From contig JASLPY010000059.1 in assembly GCA_030744755.1 (NCBI GenBank), positions 1 to 33,740 of the forward strand: a stretch of 33,740 bases of DNA. Direction: 5' to 3'. Shown here one piece after another: positions 7,667 through 14,865 of this stretch. The notes beneath the pieces were generated by a model, which saw nothing but the letters and a program-made list of their open reading frames with translations, made no database searches and was not told the origin of the DNA. The translations under genes were made by a program, and so were the position numbers. Each line of letters begins with the position of its first letter. Position 1 is the stretch's first letter. This DNA is from Kiritimatiellia bacterium. Its GTDB lineage: Bacteria > Verrucomicrobiota > Kiritimatiellia > UBA8416 > JADHWI01.

Positions 7667-8607
7667 AGCATCTCTTCCAAGACCCTGAACACCATGTCCG
7701 GAGTTATGTACTGCATGCATGGATCGCCGGTAGCGCATTCGCTGCTGCAGCATGGCATGCAGTCGTCATCTGCAGGCGATACTATCACTTTCAGATTATC
7801 ATTCGGATCCAATTCCGTCGCCGGAGTCGGTCCGAACATTCCTATTACCTTCTTATCCAATGCGAGGGCAAGATGCAGACCCAATGAATCGTTTGTTACG
7901 AGAGCCCGGCAACTGTTGATCCAATCCATATACCCATAGAGATCATCAAGGCATTGCTGATATGAGACGGTGTACCTATCTCCTATGAGCTTCTCCAATT
8001 CAGCCCAATGCCCGTCCGGCCATGCCTTGACAGGAAAAAGTGACCCCACATTTGTATTAAAGCCAACATCATGGGATATCTCAGTACCTGGCTTGTACCC
8101 GAGAACAGTGCCCTCACCTCTCCATTCCTCCCCCAGCATGGAAAACAACAAGTCCGACCAGGATCGCACGTTGGCCTGCTTGGCTTCATGGTGCATTGTA
8201 ACAATCAGTGCATCATAGGCGTGCTCGCTCGCCGTCGGCTTACCCGTAGCGGGATCAGAAAAGAACCCGCACCAGTTAACGGCATCAATACTACCAGCCA
8301 ACTCGCACACATCCGGAACTTTCTCCAGGTTGACAACCGTATCAAACTGTTCCGTCTCAAGCTGCCTGACATTATCAGGCGTATACTTCAGAATTCTATC
8401 TATATACGGATTGCCGTTCAGCAGCGGCACGGCAGCGGCACCAGTCAGCCAGGTAACATCATCTTCCTTGAACAGATGAAGCAAACTGGTGGTGCGCAGA
8501 ACATCACCCAGGCTGCAAGTCATGCGCACATGCGACACAAAAGTCTCAGAATACCCGAGTTTAATGATTAGAACGTTCTTTTTCACAAGCATATGTACCA
8601 TTGGCAC
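7663..8607 (-). CDS. GT9-family glycosyltransferase (heptosyltransferase-like)
   Basis: A GT-B fold glycosyltransferase of the GT9/heptosyltransferase type, about 310 aa. The N-terminal LIIKLG and SLGDVLRTTSLLHLF are the family hallmark, but they are separated by an insert (YSETFVSHVRMTC) where canonical WaaC/WaaF run straight from KLG to GDV. The second half has VTNDSLGLHLALALDKKVIGMFGPTPATELDP, the nucleotide-sugar site. The C-terminus is Cys-rich (DDDCMPCCSSECATGDPC), a feature I would not expect in a heptosyltransferase. The start is uncertain. GTG at 8607 is preceded by GAGGGGAG at 7-base spacing, inside a repeat hairpin; ATG at 8601 or 8592 are alternatives. It likely transfers the unusual sugar made by this operon onto a glycan. 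Confidence 0.87.
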   Translation of the reverse strand: MPMVHMLVKKNVLIIKLGYSETFVSHVRMTCSLGDVLRTTSLLHLFKEDDVTWLTGAAAVPLLNGNPYIDRILKYTPDNVRQLETEQFDTVVNLEKVPDVCELAGSIDAVNWCGFFSDPATGKPTASEHAYDALIVTMHHEAKQANVRSWSDLLFSMLGEEWRGEGTVLGYKPGTEISHDVGFNTNVGSLFPVKAWPDGHWAELEKLIGDRYTVSYQQCLDDLYGYMDWINSCRALVTNDSLGLHLALALDKKVIGMFGPTPATELDPNDNLKVIVSPADDDCMPCCSSECATGDPCMQYITPDMVFRVLEEML

Positions 8608-8612
8608 ATTAG

Positions 8613-8674
8613 AACTCCCCTCAGAGAGGGGAGATACTTTCCCTCTCCCGTACATCCCTTCTCCGAGGGGATTC
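8613..8674 (-). repeat. Complete two-arm palindromic element (REPIN-like) in the radical-SAM operon
   Basis: On the minus strand, arm 1 (8672-8654) and arm 2 (8633-8615, CTCCCCTC / GAGGGGAG) flank the linker GTACGGGAGAGGGAAAGTA. Each arm is a hairpin, and the arms are also largely complementary to each other, so a single long stem can form instead. The 3' arm contains GAGGGGAG, placed as a Shine-Dalgarno for the next gene. Confidence 0.82.
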
Positions 8675-8676
8675 TC

Positions 8677-9531
8677 TCAACTCTTCTCCCATTCAATCTC
8701 CACCGAAGTATGCCCGAATTCCTGGTAGCGGTTTGTTTTGGTCTTAACATCACATGGGTTGCAGAGGCCGAAGCAACCGCATTGTCTGAAAACATCCTCT
8801 ATATCAAACAATTCGTCGCAGATATGGCCTATTACCGCACGCCCCTGGTAGAGGTCCGCATGACAACGAAACACATCACCTGACGGACCAATAATCAGCT
8901 CGGATGTGCGGCATTCAACCGAGCTCGCTTCGCCAGAAAGCGCCTCCTCATACTTGTAAACACCGTGGCGTTGTCCGTCATGATACCCGAGAAAGTCCTT
9001 AACGCGGAAATCTATTCCGGCATTAACGGCGTCCTCACGCGCCCATTCGATTTCCGCCAGCATACCCGGATGCTGAACGGCCCAGATTCCAACAGAGTAA
9101 TCATTCTCAAGAAGCTTCAACACCTTGGCCTTCAGTTCTTCATAATCCATCTGCCGGGGATGGTAAGAAGCACGAATAGATGCGTACGGGGCGTCACGAT
9201 GAACACGGGAGGGCGACACCGCCTCCATGAATTCATCCACATCGAACTGAAGATTGGTCAGGATATCAATGTTCAGATCAGGTCTTAAGCCGTTGATAAT
9301 GTCGATAAATCCGGGATGCAGACTTGGCTCACCGCCCTGCAGTGTCACAGGCAGATCCGGCCTGGAAACGATACGGTTCAGGCCTTCAATCCATTTGTCC
9401 GCAGGAATCAGAGAATAGCCTTCAGTCTTGTCGCTGAAATCGTTTATACAGAACGGACATTTCAGGTTGCATGCCAGGGTCAGAAAGACGGCAATATAGT
9501 TGTAGCGTTCAGGTATTGTCAGTTCTTTCAA
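8677..9531 (-). CDS. Radical SAM enzyme, compact, Cys-rich C-terminus (second in the operon)
   Basis: A 284-aa radical SAM protein. The cluster motif is C21-x3-C25-x2-C28 (LACNLKCPFCIND). TLQGGEPSLHPGF follows at the GGE position. The C-terminal 65 residues hold CRTSELIIGPSGDVFRCHAD and then QCGCFGLCNPCD, a twitch/SPASM-like arrangement for at least one auxiliary Fe-S cluster. I place the start at TTG 9531. That start overlaps the amidinotransferase stop (TTGA) and has GGAGGA nine bases upstream. The frame stays open to 9582 but those codons are inside the neighbouring gene. Tight coupling to the amidinotransferase suggests they act on the same intermediate. The substrate is unknown. Confidence 0.87.
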   Translation of the reverse strand: MKELTIPERYNYIAVFLTLACNLKCPFCINDFSDKTEGYSLIPADKWIEGLNRIVSRPDLPVTLQGGEPSLHPGFIDIINGLRPDLNIDILTNLQFDVDEFMEAVSPSRVHRDAPYASIRASYHPRQMDYEELKAKVLKLLENDYSVGIWAVQHPGMLAEIEWAREDAVNAGIDFRVKDFLGYHDGQRHGVYKYEEALSGEASSVECRTSELIIGPSGDVFRCHADLYQGRAVIGHICDELFDIEDVFRQCGCFGLCNPCDVKTKTNRYQEFGHTSVEIEWEKS

Positions 9532-10553
9532 CAGGAGTAATCCTCCAGCACGCCCTCGCGGACAAGATCCAGTGTCACGCAATGCGGGCCGCCGCCAAGC
9601 GTTCTCGTGTGACGCAACCGCACCGGCATGGAATCAATACCGTACTTCTCGAGTTGCCTCATCAGGTTGACCTGGTTATCTTCGATTGCCACCAGGTCAG
9701 GTCCAATACTGAGCAGGTTCATCGCTATCCATTTTGAGGCACCGCCCCACCCTTCGGCAATCTGCATAGGGTCCGGTTCCACCGCATAGATCCGGTCCCA
9801 CCCTTTGAACAGCCCGGGCAAGTTGTTCTCGTTAACGCGGGTGGGACAAAGCAGGACCAGCCCTGGCCTCAAAACTGTAAACGTGGAATCTACATGAATA
9901 AAAACGTACACATCCTCTACCCGGTGTACTCTGTAACCTGGACCCAGGTGTTCTTGCAGCCAGTCGGCACCGGCGTGATTCCCCGTGTTGGAAACGAGGT
10001 ATAGTATGTCACTGCCTATCTTCAGGCAATTTGCCGCATCGAATGCCGGCTCATGATTCATCAACGTAGGCTTGCCAAGCTCACTGCGATCATACATCGA
10101 ATCCAACAGGCGCGGAAGCGGCGCCTCGACCATATCAAACAGCCCATCGAACATCCTTGCTTCATTCTGACGGTGTCGGAGAACCATTGGTGTCGCGATG
10201 GCTTCATTACCAACTGTCAGAACAGAGTCCCGCGGACAGTATCCGTATTGCCCGTCCACGGCCCAGTCGGCAGTTTCATAGATACGGGTATAGTCCATCT
10301 CTGCGAGGCGATGTACCTTAATACCCAGCGCGGCAAGATCATCCGCAAACTTGTTCAGATCTTCATTTGCCTCATCAATAATCTTCCCGGGAAACGGCCC
10401 CGTCTTAATGCCCGCAAAATCAGAATCCGAAATATCTCCGTAGCAGACTGCATGCAAAGACTCATCCCTTATCGTCGGAACCTGGGCACCAGTCGCCGTT
10501 CCAACAACAACTTCCTTCAAAGGATGCCACTCTGCGTGTGTGTTAATCTTCAT
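9528..10553 (-). CDS. Amidinotransferase (glycine / inosamine amidinotransferase family)
   Basis: A 341-aa member of the arginine:X amidinotransferase family, which moves the amidino group of arginine onto an amine to give a guanidino compound. The catalytic triad of human AGAT can be aligned by eye: D172 in EPAFDAANCLKIGSDI, H220 in FIHVDSTF, and nucleophile C325 in LGGGPHCVTLD. Other conserved blocks are HAEWHPLKEVVVGTA at the N-terminus, YCPRDS, and ASKWIAMNLLSIGPD. These make it closer to AGAT/StrB1 than to agmatine or arginine deiminases. Its start ATG overlaps the stop of the upstream radical SAM gene by 4 bp (ATGA), and its own stop overlaps the next radical SAM gene. The amine acceptor is unknown. 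In streptomycin-type clusters the acceptor is an aminocyclitol; in creatine synthesis it is glycine. Confidence 0.9.
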   Translation of the reverse strand: MKINTHAEWHPLKEVVVGTATGAQVPTIRDESLHAVCYGDISDSDFAGIKTGPFPGKIIDEANEDLNKFADDLAALGIKVHRLAEMDYTRIYETADWAVDGQYGYCPRDSVLTVGNEAIATPMVLRHRQNEARMFDGLFDMVEAPLPRLLDSMYDRSELGKPTLMNHEPAFDAANCLKIGSDILYLVSNTGNHAGADWLQEHLGPGYRVHRVEDVYVFIHVDSTFTVLRPGLVLLCPTRVNENNLPGLFKGWDRIYAVEPDPMQIAEGWGGASKWIAMNLLSIGPDLVAIEDNQVNLMRQLEKYGIDSMPVRLRHTRTLGGGPHCVTLDLVREGVLEDYSC

Positions 10554-11617
10554 ATGAAATCATCATGATCAAGCGGGTTCTTCAGGCGCCACAGGTAGCA
10601 GTTACATTCGTCCATTCGGCATATGTCCCGGCATTCGGCAATATCCATATCTTCTTCCATGAACTTCCGCACAGACTGACGTTTCTCGCCCCTCCATATA
10701 CCCTCAAGGCTCTCATCCAGAACGTTGCCGATGAGGAACCTCTCGTCACCAGCGAAAACATTGCATTCCCACACATCACCGCTTGCCGATATGAACGACA
10801 GAAAATGCGTGCCGTAACATGTCTTGTAGGGTTTCTTCTGTGACACTTTGGCCATGGACCGCGCCCGGTAGATCACCTTGAACGAATCGTCTGCCAGTTC
10901 ACTCAGTTGTGCGGCGAGCTGAACATGCTTGTCATAGTCAACGGTCAAATGATGATTGCTCAGCGGGTGCTGGGAATATGGTTTGACGCTGAAGTAATCT
11001 ACGCCCAGGTCCTTAAGCTGACGCGCAAGCCCTGTCACCCCCCCTGCGTTTTCTTCGAGCAGCACCAGCTGCGTCCCTATTGCAACATCCAGGTTCAGGC
11101 CCCTTTTTCTTCTCACCGCGCTTTCGACGTTGCTCAGCAGCACGTCGAACATCTCAGGTCTAACCTTGTGGATAACTGCATAGTTGTCGGGATCACAGCC
11201 ATTAATCGAAAACCGCATCCACTTCAGACCGTCGATCAGCGGAAGCTTGTCTTCGGTCAGAGAAAGTCCGTTTGTTGTGAGCGAGGTGCTCATCAGGCCC
11301 GAGGAGTGCCTGATAATGTCGTCAGCATCATCGTGGAGTATCGATTCACCGTGCCCGGCGATCATGACCGATCGATTCCCCAACGCATGAAGCTCATCGA
11401 GGACACGCTTTGCCACGGCAGTGTCAATTGTGTCGGCGGATTTGTTTACCAGGTAATCGACGCCACAGAAAATGCAGTTGCAGTTACACTTGCCGGTCAG
11501 CTCAAACTCCGTATAGATCGGCCCCAGCGACACATCGTGCTCCTGCCAGTATGCAAGGGCCGATGGATGAAACATAAGGCGTTGATCATCGAAATCACTA
11601 TCGAACTCTTCTGACAT
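10550..11617 (-). CDS. Radical SAM enzyme with SPASM-like domain (first gene of the operon)
   Basis: A 355-aa radical SAM enzyme. The SAM cluster motif is C44-x3-C48-x2-C51 (GKCNCNCIFCGVDY), with IAGHGESILHDD where others have GGEP. A SPASM-like C-terminus has KTCYGTHFLSFISASGDVWEC, the LIGNVLDESLEGIW turn common to SPASM proteins, and a final AECRDICRMDECNC. No Shine-Dalgarno is visible before the ATG at 11617. A promoter-like pair just upstream predicts a transcript starting at that very A, so a leaderless mRNA is possible. Being promoter-proximal and coupled (ATGA) to the amidinotransferase, it may prepare or oxidise the amine acceptor; dehydrogenases such as BtrN show that SPASM-like radical SAM enzymes can do this to aminocyclitols. 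That function is speculation. Confidence 0.87.
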   Translation of the reverse strand: MSEEFDSDFDDQRLMFHPSALAYWQEHDVSLGPIYTEFELTGKCNCNCIFCGVDYLVNKSADTIDTAVAKRVLDELHALGNRSVMIAGHGESILHDDADDIIRHSSGLMSTSLTTNGLSLTEDKLPLIDGLKWMRFSINGCDPDNYAVIHKVRPEMFDVLLSNVESAVRRKRGLNLDVAIGTQLVLLEENAGGVTGLARQLKDLGVDYFSVKPYSQHPLSNHHLTVDYDKHVQLAAQLSELADDSFKVIYRARSMAKVSQKKPYKTCYGTHFLSFISASGDVWECNVFAGDERFLIGNVLDESLEGIWRGEKRQSVRKFMEEDMDIAECRDICRMDECNCYLWRLKNPLDHDDFI

Positions 11618-11623
11618 ATCATG

Positions 11624-11651
11624 ATTGTAGCAAATAGCCGTGATTCAGCAA
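11624..11651 (-). promoter_or_regulatory. Sigma70-type promoter of the radical-SAM operon, predicting a leaderless transcript
   Basis: On the minus strand TTGCTG (11651-11646) and TACAAT (11629-11624) are separated by 16 bases. If the last base of the -10 box is -7, transcription starts at 11617, the A of the first gene's ATG. Confidence 0.5.
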
Positions 11652-11835
11652 TAAATACGCGGGATTCCCTGGTGAGTTCTGCGCTGTGGAGTTTTTTTGA
11701 CAGGATTTGGGATGATTGAAGATGATCCTACTTCGTCCCGCAGGCGCGGGACTTCGGAAGGACAAGTTGGGATTGTGTCATGAACTTCGATCAATACTGT
11801 CACCTTTATGCACATCCCTTACGCCAAGCGGCGGA

Positions 11836-11863
11836 GGCCCGGAGAGCCGATCTACTCCGGGCC
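11836..11863. repeat. GC-rich hairpin upstream of the permease
   Basis: GGCCCGGAG and CTCCGGGCC form a perfect 9-bp stem with a 10-base loop. The preceding GCGGCGGAGGCCC matches the arm of the long palindrome at 16980-17043, so this may be a degenerate relative. A smaller hairpin (GTCCCGC / GCGGGAC) lies near 11740. The rest of the gene-free stretch 11652-11991 holds a T7 run and a TTGACAGGATTTGGGATGAT motif, which I treat as repeat debris. Confidence 0.5.
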
Positions 11864-11991
11864 GCGTTAATGCCTGGCAATGTGCTCCAAGATTTTCCAC
11901 CTCAACCGTTGTTGATCACGGGCAGCTTAACTATCCTTGTTTTCGTAGTGCCACTTGCGTGTTGCGAGTCAAAGAGAGGAACATAGCACTT

Positions 11992-13305
11992 GTGAACGAT
12001 TCTGAAAGCCAGGGAACAATCGGTCCAGCTACGCTGACGGGTCTTGTTGTAGCCAGCATGATAGGCGCGGGAGTCTTTGTGACCTCAGGCTATGCTCTTG
12101 CTGACTTGGGTTCTCCCAATCGAGTCATGCTGGCCTGGTTGATTGGCGGCATTATTGCTACCTGCGGAGCTATCAGTTACGGCGCCCTGGTTAAACGTAT
12201 GACTATGTCGGGAGGAGAATACCTGTTTCTTTCCCGAACATTCCATCCGCTGGTAGGGTTTGTTGCCGGATGGGTTTCATTGCTGGCAGGATTCACCGGC
12301 GCGATTGCTTTTGCCGCTCTTGCCCTGGAAGCCTACTTGCCTGGCTATCCCGCTTTCTTGCCCCGTGGTTCCATAGCGTCGATTCTCGTAATCGTAACTG
12401 CCGTCCTCCACATTAAGAACGTACGCGTAGGCACAATCCCACAGAACGTCGTAATCTCTCTCAAGCTGTCCGTAATCGTGCTGTTTCTCGGATATGCTTT
12501 CTGTACAGCGCCTCAAGCCACCGAGGTCGTGACTTCTGCCATACCTTCGTTCTCGATCTCAGTATTTGCGACATCATTGATGTGGATTTCCTTGAGCTAC
12601 TCAGGGTTCAATGCAGCGGTTTACGTGGCAGGAGAAGCCAGAAACGCAAAGCGCAACGTGCCCATGGCTCTCGCCATAGGCACTTTCCTTGTAATGTTGA
12701 TCTACCTGGCACTGAATGCGGTGTTTGTGTACTTACCCCCTCTGGAGTCCGTCGCAGGCCGGGAGGATATTGCCGTTGCCGCGGCCGAATCAATCGGAGG
12801 GAAAGGGCTGGTTGCCGTGGTACGTACCGTCATACTTCTGGCTCTCACAACGTCAGTTTCCGCCATGGTCATGCTCGGGCCCAGGGTCTATGCCCGGATG
12901 GCTAATGACGGGCTGTTTCCGAAGATATTCTCAACAGGTGATAAGAGGATTCCGCGTGCGGCTATTGCTCTCCAAGGCGTTCTGGCCATAATCGTCATTT
13001 GGGCCGCCATGCTTAAAGAACTGCTGAGCTACCTGGGATTCACCCTTTCTCTCTGTTCGGCCCTGGCAGTCTCTTCTCTGTTTATACTGCGACGGCGGGA
13101 AGGCGCGGAGAAGGTTCCTGTCTGGGCATATCCTTTTCCTCCAGCCATCTACATAGGAGCAACCCTGGTTTTTGCAGGTCTAGCCGCAAGACGCAATCCC
13201 TGGGAGATGTTTGCGACGCTAATCACAATCCTCAGCGGTGCCATAGTTTACTTGATCGTGGCGCGTAGGATTAAGAGAACGATGCTCAGGGACGATGTTG
13301 GCTAG
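11992..13305 (+). CDS. APC-superfamily amino acid / polyamine permease
   Basis: A 437-aa inner-membrane permease with about 12 hydrophobic segments. The N-terminal signature TLTGLVVASMIGAGVFVTSG is the APC family's broken first helix, where GAG binds the substrate carboxylate or amine. SLSYSGFNAAVYVAGEARN is the conserved TM6-TM7 segment. I choose GTG 11992 as the start because AGAGAGGAAC lies upstream at usable spacing and the family domain begins a few residues later. The in-frame extension to 11716 translates repeats. The gene is divergent from the radical-SAM operon, with 374 bp between the two starts. Import of an amino acid such as arginine for the amidinotransferase would make sense, but substrate specificity cannot be read here. 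Confidence 0.88.
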   Translation: MNDSESQGTIGPATLTGLVVASMIGAGVFVTSGYALADLGSPNRVMLAWLIGGIIATCGAISYGALVKRMTMSGGEYLFLSRTFHPLVGFVAGWVSLLAGFTGAIAFAALALEAYLPGYPAFLPRGSIASILVIVTAVLHIKNVRVGTIPQNVVISLKLSVIVLFLGYAFCTAPQATEVVTSAIPSFSISVFATSLMWISLSYSGFNAAVYVAGEARNAKRNVPMALAIGTFLVMLIYLALNAVFVYLPPLESVAGREDIAVAAAESIGGKGLVAVVRTVILLALTTSVSAMVMLGPRVYARMANDGLFPKIFSTGDKRIPRAAIALQGVLAIIVIWAAMLKELLSYLGFTLSLCSALAVSSLFILRRREGAEKVPVWAYPFPPAIYIGATLVFAGLAARRNPWEMFATLITILSGAIVYLIVARRIKRTMLRDDVG

Positions 13306-13306
13306 C

Positions 13307-13369
13307 GTCCACCTCGTAGCTGTGGACATGCTAAGAGAAGAAAGTAGGTCCATCGCTACGAGGTGGACC
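13307..13369 (+). repeat. REPIN-like palindrome, family with GTCCACC arms, copy 1
   Basis: GTCCACCTCGTAGC (13307-13320) and GCTACGAGGTGGAC (13355-13368) form a perfect 14-bp stem. Between them lie TGTGGAC, the linker GCTAAGAGAAGAAAGTAGG and TCCATC. It begins two bases after the permease stop codon, so it may also act in 3'-end formation. A second copy is at 25047-25108. Confidence 0.85.
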
Positions 13370-13440
13370 AGGCGAATGGATCGTGAAGATCTACCGGAAT
13401 GAAGGCGCGACACTTTTCGCAGCAACGGAGAACTACACCT

Positions 13441-14733
13441 ATGCCATGGAAAAGTAGAAGTTCCCTTGCCCTGTTTGCGATTCTATCATTGTTTCTCCCT
13501 TGTCACTGCGACGCAAAAGAAGGTTTTCATGCGGAGGGACTTGCCGTATCGAAAGAACCTGGATGGCCGCAGTGGCGCGGCGCGAGACGGGACGGCATCT
13601 GCGACGAGAAAGGCTTACTTCAATCCTGGCCTGAGGGTGGACCCAAGAGATTGTGGGTCATGGAAGGGCTGGGAAAGGGTTTCTCTTCTCCGGTTATCTC
13701 CGATTCGGCAATATATATCACCGGCGATGTCGGTGACCGGCTCGTGATCTTCTGCCTCGACTTCGATGGGCTTGTAAAATGGAAGATTGAAAATGGACGC
13801 TCATGGAAAAGGAGCTACCAGGGCGCAAGGGCTTGCTGCCTGATTCACCGTGGTCGAATCTATAACATGAATGGTCATGGCCGCGTGGTTTGTCTCGACG
13901 CAAAGGATGGCAGCGAGGAATGGGCCGTCAACGTGCTTGAGCGATTCGGGGGAAAGGAGATCACCTGGGGGCACAGCGAATGCCTGCTGATTGACGGGGA
14001 CCGCCTTGTTGTCACGCCCGGAGGAAGCAGGGCAATGATGGCCACTCTCGCTCTTGATACTGGCAAGACGGTATGGACCAGCGCACCGATTCCGGGCGAT
14101 TCATCAAGCTACTCATCTCCCATTCTCTTCTCTCATGGCGGAATGCGGCACCTGGTCAACTGTTCATCCACGCACGCCTTCGGTGTCAATGCCGATACGG
14201 GCAAACTGTTGTGGTACGTGGACCGCCCCACCAGGTATAAAGCCATCACGTCTACACCCACGTACCTTGGTAAAGGCCGGGTCTTTGTCGCCAGTCCGGA
14301 TCAGCGTGAGTCGGAACTTCTTCAGATTGAAGTCTCCGGCGACAGGGCAGGGGTGAGCTCTCTCTGGCAGTGCAGGATGAACAACCTGATCGGAGGAACG
14401 ATACACCTGGAGGGTCTCCTCTACGGGTCCGGATACAAGAAGAACTACGGATGGTACTGTATCGACGGTGCCGCTGGAGAAACACGTTTCCACTACCAGG
14501 AACTCTACACGGGCTCAGCCATATATGCCGACGGACGGTTCTACTGCTTTTCAGACAAGGGTATGATGGCATTGCTGGAGCCGACGGCAGATGGCTTCAA
14601 GACACACGGCTCCTTTCGTCTCGTCGGCGGTGACGGAAAAAAGGTTAGCGATGCCTGGGCACACCCTGTAATATGCAACGGACGGCTTTATCTCAGGTAC
14701 CACGACAAACTGTACTGCTACAATGTGAAATGA
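13441..14733 (+). CDS. Secreted PQQ-like beta-propeller repeat protein
   Basis: A 430-aa exported protein with a signal peptide (SLALFAILSLFLPCHC, cleaved near residue 25). The mature part begins with PGWPQWRGARRDGICDEKG, the WPQxRGxxRDG opening typical of PQQ-like (BamB/quinoprotein-fold) proteins abundant in PVC genomes. Repeated blade motifs follow, such as LVIFCLDFDGLVKW, RVVCLDAKDGSEEW, MATLALDTGKTVW and AFGVNADTGKLLW (an inward strand ending in DG/TGKxxW). There is no clear quinone-binding or haem c motif, so enzymatic activity is doubtful; a binding or scaffold role is as likely. Start 13441 has CGGAG ten bases upstream. It heads a run of same-strand carbohydrate genes. Confidence 0.87.
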   Translation: MPWKSRSSLALFAILSLFLPCHCDAKEGFHAEGLAVSKEPGWPQWRGARRDGICDEKGLLQSWPEGGPKRLWVMEGLGKGFSSPVISDSAIYITGDVGDRLVIFCLDFDGLVKWKIENGRSWKRSYQGARACCLIHRGRIYNMNGHGRVVCLDAKDGSEEWAVNVLERFGGKEITWGHSECLLIDGDRLVVTPGGSRAMMATLALDTGKTVWTSAPIPGDSSSYSSPILFSHGGMRHLVNCSSTHAFGVNADTGKLLWYVDRPTRYKAITSTPTYLGKGRVFVASPDQRESELLQIEVSGDRAGVSSLWQCRMNNLIGGTIHLEGLLYGSGYKKNYGWYCIDGAAGETRFHYQELYTGSAIYADGRFYCFSDKGMMALLEPTADGFKTHGSFRLVGGDGKKVSDAWAHPVICNGRLYLRYHDKLYCYNVK

Positions 14734-14759
14734 CCGGCCGTACGGACGTATAGATATTA

Positions 14760-14847
14760 ACCGCGGATGGGCGCAGATGGGCACGAATATTTGGAAACGT
14801 GCTGTTCAGCAACAATCCCTATCCGTGTAATCCGCGTAATCCGCGGT
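14760..14847. repeat. MITE-like repeat with ACCGCGGAT inverted ends
   Basis: Perfect 9-bp ends ACCGCGGAT (14760-14768) and ATCCGCGGT (14839-14847) bound an element whose inner parts are tandem-like variants (GGGCGCAGATGGGCACGAAT and ATCCGTGTAATCCGCGTA). I know this ACCGCGGATTACGCGGAT type of repeat as widespread in environmental bacterial genomes. It forms almost the whole leader of the ThuA gene that follows. Confidence 0.75.
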
Positions 14848-14865
14848 CAGAAAATGGGACTCAAC

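Noticed and set aside
3530..8674. The evenly spaced repeats as a CRISPR array.
   Set aside because: They are palindromes separated by whole genes, not direct repeats with short unique spacers, and no cas genes are present.
4747..11617. The three radical SAM proteins as sulfatase maturases (anSME) serving the two sulfatases.
   Set aside because: Their sequence around CX3CX2C and the C-terminal Cys pattern differ from each other and lack features I associate with anSME, and they are coupled to an amidinotransferase and transketolase rather than to a sulfatase.
11697..11726. TTGACA with GATGAT 18 bases downstream as a promoter for the permease.
   Set aside because: It is part of a TTTTTTTGACAGGATT-type repeat common in environmental genomes, lies 265 bp from the start codon and has a weak -10 box.
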